The position numbers and the translations under genes were made by a program. The notes under the pieces were generated by a model, which was given only the letters and a program-made list of their open reading frames with translations, had not been told where the DNA came from and searched no databases. Shown in pieces: positions 7,950 to 11,742 of a stretch of 11,742 bases of DNA. The stretch is taken from NCBI GenBank assembly GCA_903950295.1, contig CAJBAP010000272.1, forward strand, positions 1 to 11,742. The letters are read 5' to 3'. Numbering within the stretch: the first letter of the stretch is position 1; each line of letters starts with the position of its first letter. The DNA comes from an uncultured Rhodocyclaceae bacterium. Lineage in GTDB: Bacteria; Pseudomonadota; Gammaproteobacteria; Burkholderiales; Rhodocyclaceae.

Positions 7950-8040
7950 GCTCAGGACCAGCGGGCGGTTTGGCTCATTATGATATTTGTGAGCAAGTTC
8001 CGCATTGTCCAACAAATCCAGATCGGGAGTAACTGGCGGC

Positions 8041-8133
8041 TTACAGGTTATTTCCGAGGTGATCTATCAGCCTGGCGCCAACCGTTTCTATATCAGCATC
8101 AGGGCTGAAAGCGGTGAGTTGCGTGACCGCCAG
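8041..8133 (-). repeat. lipB 3' end, element-side copy
   Basis: The last 30 codons and stop of the present lipB. It is the partner of 6367-6459 in the same orientation and register. It runs directly into the insertion, so I infer it was supplied by the incoming element. Divergence between the two copies argues against a recent local duplication and for a copy from another bacterium. Confidence 0.8.
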
Positions 8134-8652
8134 ACCCGCATAACCGCAGGGATTGATCGCAGCGAAGGGCGCGAGATTCATCGCGACATTGAGCGCGAGG
8201 CCGTGATAGCAGCAGCCGTTCTTCACCTTGAGTCCTAACGCGGCGATCTTCGCGCCGCCGACATAGACGCCGGGTGCGCCGGCGCGGCGTTCGGCCGTTA
8301 CATCGTATTCGGCCAGCAGGTCGATGACGGCCTGCTCCATGCGATTGACCAGCCCCTTGATCGTCAAGCCGCGCCGTTTCAGGTCGAGCAGCAGGTAGCA
8401 GACGATCTGGCCGGGGCCGTGGTAAGTGATCTGGCCACCACGGTCGATCTTGACGACGGGCACGCCGATGTCGTGCAGCAGGTGTTCCGGCTTGCCGGCG
8501 AGGCCTTGCGTGAAGACGGGCGGGTGTTCGCAGAGCCAGAGTTCGTCGGGCGTGTCCGCAGTACGTTGCGCGGTGAATTCCTGCATCCTCCGCCAGGTCG
8601 GCTCGTATGCCACCCGGCCGAGTGTGCGAACTACAAAACGATCTTCACCCAT
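8041..8652 (-). CDS. lipB: Octanoyl-[acyl carrier protein]:protein N-octanoyltransferase
   Basis: 203 residues. LipB moves octanoate from acyl carrier protein to the lipoyl domains of 2-oxoacid dehydrogenases and GcvH, giving LipA its substrate. Family motifs: [10 protein letters not shown] (41-50), [12 protein letters not shown] (71-82), [19 protein letters not shown] (122-140) with the catalytic lysine at K135, LALNVAMNL (152-160) and NPCG with the catalytic cysteine C169. All key residues are present, so the enzyme should be active. The ATG at 8652 overlaps the end of ybeD by 22 bp, as expected for coupled translation. The last 30 residues, from 174 on, have a diverged second copy next to lipA, so this lipB is probably a chimera with an imported C-terminus that starts 5 residues after the catalytic cysteine. 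Confidence 0.96.
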   Translation of the reverse strand: MGEDRFVVRTLGRVAYEPTWRRMQEFTAQRTADTPDELWLCEHPPVFTQGLAGKPEHLLHDIGVPVVKIDRGGQITYHGPGQIVCYLLLDLKRRGLTIKGLVNRMEQAVIDLLAEYDVTAERRAGAPGVYVGGAKIAALGLKVKNGCCYHGLALNVAMNLAPFAAINPCGYAGLAVTQLTAFSPDADIETVGARLIDHLGNNL

Positions 8653-8897
8653 GGGTGTGCTGTCAGTTCGCGATACAGCGCATCGAGTTGCGGCTTCGAC
8701 GTGGCGCGGATGGTGCAGGTGAGCGAGAGATAGTTGCCGGCTTTCGAGGGCCGCATCTCGACGTTGGCGGCATCGAAGTCAGGAGCATGGCGTAGCACGA
8801 CTTCGACAATGGCTTGGGCGAAACCGTCACGCGTAGCGCCCATGATCTTGAGCGGAAAATCACAAGGAAATTCGAGCAGGGTGTCAGCTTGCGGCAC
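8631..8897 (-). CDS. ybeD: YbeD/DUF493 family protein
   Basis: 88 residues, the usual length. The sequence [14 protein letters not shown] near the start, [21 protein letters not shown] in the second half and HPWVKIVL at the end are typical of the YbeD (DUF493) family, small cytoplasmic proteins with a ferredoxin-like alpha/beta fold resembling ACT-type regulatory domains. The gene is commonly found next to lipB, as here, but its biochemical role is not established. The start is a GTG at 8897 giving [10 protein letters not shown]; the next in-frame ATG is residue 19 and would remove the first conserved strand. It overlaps the dat stop by 14 bp and lipB by 22 bp, so all three are tightly coupled. 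Confidence 0.9.
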   Translation of the reverse strand: MPQADTLLEFPCDFPLKIMGATRDGFAQAIVEVVLRHAPDFDAANVEMRPSKAGNYLSLTCTIRATSKPQLDALYRELTAHPWVKIVL

Positions 8898-9792
8898 CGT
8901 GCATCACCGTCCGTTTGAAGTCCTGGTACCAGCCATACATCTGTTTGAAGACCGGACCTGGCAATCCTGCCGTCCCCATGTTACGCGGCGAGCCGGCTGA
9001 TGCCGTCCCGCCAGCGCCGACTTTTTTGCCGTCAAGTTCGACGATAGGCAGCACCTCCTTGGTCGAGGAGGTCATCCAGAGTTCGTCGGCGGTGCGTACT
9101 TCGGCATCGTTGATGTCGCGCACCTCGGTGGGCAGACCGTGCGCGGCGGCGAGTTCGAGTACGACATCGTAGGTGATGCCGGTGAGCATCAGGTGGTTCT
9201 TTTGCGGGGCGAGCAGCACACCGTTCTTGACGACGAAGATGTTGGAGGCCGCCCCTTCGGAAAGGATGCCATCGCGGAACAGGATCGTCTCGGCGCAGCC
9301 GGCATCCATCGCCATCTGGCGCAGCAGGCAATTGGCCAGCAGTGAGGTGGCTTTGACGTTGCAGCGCAGCCAGCGGGTGTCGGCGGTAGAAATGGCACTG
9401 ATGCCTTTTTCGCGCAGTGTGGCGGGCGGCGTGTACAGAGGCTCGACGAGGCAGAACACGGTGGGTGTCACTTCGGCCGGGAAGGCGTGGTTGCGCACCG
9501 CCATTGGTCCGCGGGTGACTTGCAGCAGTATCGACTGGTCATTCCATTCCGCCTCGGCAACGAGACGCTCAACCACCGCGCGCCAGGCTTCCGGCGTCAG
9601 CGGGTTGGCGAGGCGAATGGCATCGAGGCTGTTTTGCAGTCGGGCGAGGTGCTCGGCCAGACGGAAGGGCCGCCGCGAATAGACAGGGATTACCTCATAG
9701 ACGCCGTCACCGAAGAGAAAGCCGCGATCCATCGGCGAGACGCGTGCCGCAGCGATGGGCAGAAACTCGCCATTGAGGTAAACGCAGGTCAT
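8884..9792 (-). CDS. dat: D-amino acid aminotransferase (class IV PLP fold)
   Basis: 302 residues, somewhat longer than the usual 280-290. Fold type IV aminotransferases of this group interconvert D-alanine and D-glutamate with their 2-oxoacids, supplying D-amino acids for peptidoglycan. Motifs: MDRGFLFGDGVYEV (21-34), the PLP lysine K147 in LRCNVKATSLLAN, ILSEGAASNIF (176-186) with the conserved glutamate E179, LTGITYDVVLELA (203-215) and ELWMTSSTKEVLPI (237-250). Branched-chain aminotransferase is a possible alternative, but the neighbouring carboxypeptidase favours D-amino acid use. The extra length is an in-frame insert after DGKKV (residues about 259-277, GAGGTASAGSPRNMGTAGL), encoded by a REP-like repeat. 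The C-terminal PGPVFKQMYGWYQDFKR resumes the family pattern, so the insert may be tolerated in a loop. The ATG overlaps the carboxypeptidase stop as ATGA. Confidence 0.88.
   Translation of the reverse strand: MTCVYLNGEFLPIAAARVSPMDRGFLFGDGVYEVIPVYSRRPFRLAEHLARLQNSLDAIRLANPLTPEAWRAVVERLVAEAEWNDQSILLQVTRGPMAVRNHAFPAEVTPTVFCLVEPLYTPPATLREKGISAISTADTRWLRCNVKATSLLANCLLRQMAMDAGCAETILFRDGILSEGAASNIFVVKNGVLLAPQKNHLMLTGITYDVVLELAAAHGLPTEVRDINDAEVRTADELWMTSSTKEVLPIVELDGKKVGAGGTASAGSPRNMGTAGLPGPVFKQMYGWYQDFKRTVMHGAAS
8965..9025. repeat. REP-like palindromic repeat inside dat
   Basis: Bases 8988-8997 (GCGAGCCGGC) and 9002-9011 (GCCGTCCCGC) can pair around the 4-base loop TGAT, with one G-U pair and one mismatch; 8987 and 9012 add another G-C pair. 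TGCCGTCCC occurs twice within it (8968-8976 and 9001-9009). Bases 8997-9025 are identical to 1513-1541 at the end of cca. The repeat is translated as a Gly/Ala/Ser-rich insert. The outer limits are estimated from where dat family similarity stops and resumes. Confidence 0.7.
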
Positions 9793-10922
9793 TTGAACCA
9801 GAGCCGGAGGCTATCCCAGGCACGGCCGAAAATGCCGGCGACCGGTACTTCGGCCAGCGCGATGAGTGGGTACTCACCATACGGCTTGCCATCCAGCATC
9901 AGGCGCAGCGTGGCGATGGCGTCACCCTGGCGTACCGGCGCGAGGAGAGGCTGACGGCTGGCGATTTCAACCTTGAGTCGCTCGCTGTTACTCGCCACAC
10001 CCCTGGGCAAGGAGAGGACGAGATTCTCGGCAAAGCCGGCGCCGACGGTAGCTTGAGCGCCTTTGTAGATTTTCAGCTGCGTCAGGGCCTGCCCCTTGTC
10101 GTAGACCTTTACCGCTTCGTAGGCGCGGAAACCATAGTGCAGCAGTGCCAGTGTCTCCTGCACGCGCGCATTGTCCGAGGCGGTACCGAGCACCACGGTG
10201 GTGAGACGCCGTGCGCCATCGTTCTGCGAGGCGACCAGGCAGTACCCCGCCGTTTCCGTGTGGCCGGTCTTCACGCCATCGATGGTCGGGTTGCTCCACA
10301 GCAGGCGGTTGCGATTGGGTTGTTTGATCTTGTTATAGGTGTAGTCCTTGACCGCGTAGAGCTTGTAGTCTTCCGGGAAATCACGGATCAGGGCGGTTGT
10401 CAGGCGCGCGAGATCTTCGGCGCTGGTCATGTGCGCCGGGTCGGGCAGGCCGGTGGAATTGACGAAATGGGTGTTGGCAAGACCGAGGCGCCGCGCCTCG
10501 GCGTTCATCAGGCTGGCGAAGGCTTCCTCGCTGCCGGCGGTGGCTTCGGCCAGCGCGATGCTCGCATCGTTGCCCGACTGGATGACCATGCCGCGCAGCA
10601 GTTCATCGACTGTTACCGGTATCTTCAGGTCGATGAACATGCGCGAACCTTGCGTTTTCCAGGCTTTTTCCGATACCGGCACAACTTGGTCGCGCTTCAA
10701 CTTGCCATCCTTCAAGGCGGCATAGACGAGGTAGGACGTCATCATCTTGGTGAGCGAAGCGGGCTCGACCTTCTGATCGGGGTTCTGCGCAGCCAGTACC
10801 TGCCCGCTGGTGTGGTCGATGAGAATCCAGGCACGGGCGGCGAGCGCGGGCGGCGGCTCGTCGGCATGGGCAAGGTTGGAGAAAAGACTCAACAGCGCCA
10901 AAATAAAGGGCAGAAATGGCAT
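9789..10922 (-). CDS. dacA: D-alanyl-D-alanine carboxypeptidase (PBP5/6 type)
   Basis: 377 residues, a typical length. It is a low-molecular-weight penicillin-binding protein that removes the terminal D-Ala from peptidoglycan pentapeptides in the periplasm. A signal peptide MPFLPFILALLSLFSNLAHA ends at residue 20. The active-site motifs are all present: SLTK (S56, K59), SGN (116-118) and KTGHT (218-222). After the transpeptidase-fold domain comes the C-terminal beta domain of PBP5 proteins, then an amphipathic end, IFGRAWDSLRLWFK, the usual membrane anchor. The start is the ATG at 10922, since the longer open frame up to 11066 runs into rlpA and lacks family character. The symbol dacA is used for the type; dacC is equally common for betaproteobacterial copies. 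It overlaps dat by ATGA, which fits recycling of released D-alanine. Confidence 0.93.
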   Translation of the reverse strand: MPFLPFILALLSLFSNLAHADEPPPALAARAWILIDHTSGQVLAAQNPDQKVEPASLTKMMTSYLVYAALKDGKLKRDQVVPVSEKAWKTQGSRMFIDLKIPVTVDELLRGMVIQSGNDASIALAEATAGSEEAFASLMNAEARRLGLANTHFVNSTGLPDPAHMTSAEDLARLTTALIRDFPEDYKLYAVKDYTYNKIKQPNRNRLLWSNPTIDGVKTGHTETAGYCLVASQNDGARRLTTVVLGTASDNARVQETLALLHYGFRAYEAVKVYDKGQALTQLKIYKGAQATVGAGFAENLVLSLPRGVASNSERLKVEIASRQPLLAPVRQGDAIATLRLMLDGKPYGEYPLIALAEVPVAGIFGRAWDSLRLWFK

Positions 10923-10959
10923 GGGGACGGGGAAATACCGGAGAAGGATAGGGTGGAAA

Positions 10960-10965
10960 ATTATA
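10960..10965 (-). promoter_or_regulatory. Possible -10 box upstream of the carboxypeptidase gene
   Basis: In the 62-bp gap between rlpA and the carboxypeptidase gene, the minus strand reads TATAAT about 37 bases before the ATG, in an AT-rich patch of an otherwise GC-rich region. No convincing -35 hexamer lies 16-18 bases upstream (the bases there read about ATAGGC) and there is no extended -10 TG. This is the only sizeable gap in the minus-strand run, so an internal promoter here is plausible but weakly supported. Confidence 0.3.
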
Positions 10966-10984
10966 CCGTGCGGCCAGGGTGCGC

Positions 10985-11742
10985 CTATTTGACCAGGACG
11001 CTCGGCAGGTCGAAGGCGAGCTTCAGTTGTTCTGCAATGCGTCGCGCTTCTGCTGTATCCACCCAAGGGCCGAGTTGCAGGCGATGGATGTTGCCGGTAC
11101 TGCGGATCAGCAGTTTGTCGCCCAGATCACCCAGGTCACGGGACAGTTTGGCTTTCAGCGATTCGGCATTGTCGCGGCTGCCGAAAGCGCCGAGTTGCAG
11201 GTAGTGGCCGCCGCGTTCCTGAATGTCATTAAGTACGCTGGGCTTGTTGTCCGCGCTGACGATGGCCGGCATGGATTCGACGGCCTGCACTGCGGGCGCC
11301 TGGCCATCCGGCAGTACACTTTCGACCAGGACGGTGCCGCTGCCGTTGTCGACAATGCCGAGCTTCCAGGCGGCCGTGTAGGAGAGGTCGATGACGCGAC
11401 TGTGGAGGAAGGGGCCGCGATCATTGACGCGCACGACCACCGCCTTACCGGTATCCATGCGGGTGACACGGACATAGGAGGGAATCGGCAGGGTCGGGTG
11501 TGCGGCCGTCATGCCGAACATGTCATAAGGTTCGCCGCTGGAAGTTTTCTGCCCGTGATAACGGCGACCATACCAACTCGCCACGCCACTTTGGCGGAAG
11601 ACTCCCGCTGACTGCAATGGCGTGTAATCACGACCCAGCACAGAATAGGGACGATTGGCGAAGCGATGCAGCGGTTCAGGGCGTGGCACGGCGTCGGGGA
11701 TGCTGGCCAGATCGATGTTCACACCTTCAAGCGGACCATCAT
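10985..11742 (-). CDS. rlpA: RlpA family septal ring lytic transglycosylase with SPOR domain, 5' end beyond the window
   Basis: At least 252 codons are visible and the frame is still open at the window edge. A GTG at 11722 could be taken as start, but the residues before it (DGPLEG) and the IPDAVPRPEPLHRFANRPY segment after it are typical internal RlpA sequence, and the lipoprotein signal expected of RlpA is missing, so the real start lies upstream. RlpA cleaves denuded peptidoglycan glycan strands at the septum. The double-psi beta-barrel domain shows GVASWYGRRYHGQKTSSGE, MTAAHPTLPIPSYVRV, VVVRVNDRGPF and VIDLSYTAAWKLG, including the conserved Glu, His and Asp positions. The C-terminal SPOR domain (GGHYLQLGAFGSRDNAESL to LQLGPW) binds denuded glycan at division sites. 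It precedes another peptidoglycan enzyme, the carboxypeptidase, by 62 bp. Confidence 0.93.
   Translation of the reverse strand, partial: DGPLEGVNIDLASIPDAVPRPEPLHRFANRPYSVLGRDYTPLQSAGVFRQSGVASWYGRRYHGQKTSSGEPYDMFGMTAAHPTLPIPSYVRVTRMDTGKAVVVRVNDRGPFLHSRVIDLSYTAAWKLGIVDNGSGTVLVESVLPDGQAPAVQAVESMPAIVSADNKPSVLNDIQERGGHYLQLGAFGSRDNAESLKAKLSRDLGDLGDKLLIRSTGNIHRLQLGPWVDTAEARRIAEQLKLAFDLPSVLVK

Larger units (their letters stand above)
6460..8133 (-). mobile_element. Remnant of an island integrated in the lipB 3' end
   Basis: About 1.67 kb separates lipB from lipA, genes usually adjacent in betaproteobacteria. It holds a restriction-modification remnant and a RhuM gene, and is flanked by two diverged copies of the lipB 3' end in the same orientation and register. 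No integrase, transposase or terminal inverted repeats were found, so the recombinase genes must have been lost if it was an integrative element. Base composition supports transfer at one end: 7921-8020 has 46 G+C in 100 bases, while 8241-8340 inside lipB has 69 in 100. Exact ends cannot be set: the cross-over lies somewhere within the duplicated segment. Confidence 0.7.
2475..11742 (-). other. Long codirectional gene run, probable operon or operons
   Basis: Every gene in this span is on the minus strand. Junctions from upstream to downstream are: rlpA to carboxypeptidase 62 bp; carboxypeptidase/dat ATGA overlap; dat/ybeD 14-bp overlap; ybeD/lipB 22-bp overlap; lipB to the fusion ORF 91 bp from the ATG at 7949 or 25 bp from the TTG at 8015; fusion/RhuM TGATG; RhuM/lipA ATGA; lipA to DUF4197 9 bp; DUF4197 to the Cys-rich gene 2 bp; Cys-rich gene to rep 3 bp. 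No intrinsic terminator was seen within it. Confidence 0.6.

Noticed and set aside
6367..8015. An active restriction-modification or new defence system
   Set aside because: The endonuclease and methyltransferase keep only terminal scraps without catalytic motifs. Only RhuM is intact, so this is a remnant, though RhuM itself could still act.
7950..8015. TTG at 8015 as the true start of the fusion ORF
   Set aside because: It has no Shine-Dalgarno and no recognisable similarity in the first 22 residues; the endonuclease-like sequence begins at the ATG at 7949. Kept only as an open question.
10923..11066. N-terminal extension of the carboxypeptidase frame
   Set aside because: The signal peptide starts at the ATG at 10922; the extension is Arg/Pro-rich and overlaps rlpA.
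11702..11722. GTG at 11722 as the start of rlpA
   Set aside because: The frame is open to the window edge, preceding residues fit internal RlpA sequence, and a start here would give no lipoprotein signal.

Overview
The window comes from a GC-rich betaproteobacterium, most likely in or near the Rhodocyclales. I infer this from protein flavour and gene order: an NDUFA9-like protein followed by cca, and the run rlpA, D-Ala-D-Ala carboxypeptidase, D-amino acid aminotransferase, ybeD, lipB, lipA. It is mostly ordinary chromosomal core sequence, densely packed, with one short accessory insertion. There is no rRNA, tRNA, CRISPR array or intact transposase.

Plus strand, 3-2471: the 3' end of an NAD(P)-binding NDUFA9-like/atypical SDR protein, then cca (CCA-adding enzyme with HD domain), then an HDOD-domain protein. 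This run meets the minus strand convergently, with 3 bases between the HDOD stop and the rep stop.

Minus strand, 11742 down to 2475: rlpA (5' end outside the window), dacA-type carboxypeptidase, dat, ybeD, lipB, [insertion], lipA, DUF4197 protein, small Cys-rich protein, rep. Junctions are overlaps (ATGA, 14 bp, 22 bp, TGATG, ATGA) or gaps of a few bases, except 62 bp between rlpA and the carboxypeptidase. Most of it could be one long transcript. Two themes stand out: peptidoglycan and D-amino acid metabolism (RlpA, PBP5-like DacA, Dat), and lipoate attachment (LipB transfers octanoyl, LipA inserts sulfur; YbeD is their usual neighbour).

The notable region is 6367-8133. lipB and lipA, normally adjacent, are split by about 1.67 kb holding the remnant of a restriction-modification island. 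It contains a small ORF that joins the N-terminus of a BPTD_3080-like restriction endonuclease to the C-terminus of a type III-like adenine methyltransferase, followed by a RhuM-family gene. The last 30 residues of the RhuM ORF are not RhuM but a second, diverged copy of the LipB C-terminus, in the same register as the true lipB end. The insertion is thus flanked by two versions of the lipB 3' end. This is the signature of an element that integrated into the 3' end of a protein-coding gene and supplied a replacement end, as e14 does in E. coli icd. The displaced native lipB tail now ends the RhuM protein and still overlaps lipA by ATGA.

A second oddity is a dispersed repeat. A 29-bp sequence is identical at the end of cca and inside dat, where it belongs to a hairpin-forming REP-like element of about 60 bp that adds roughly 18 low-complexity residues in frame near the Dat C-terminus.
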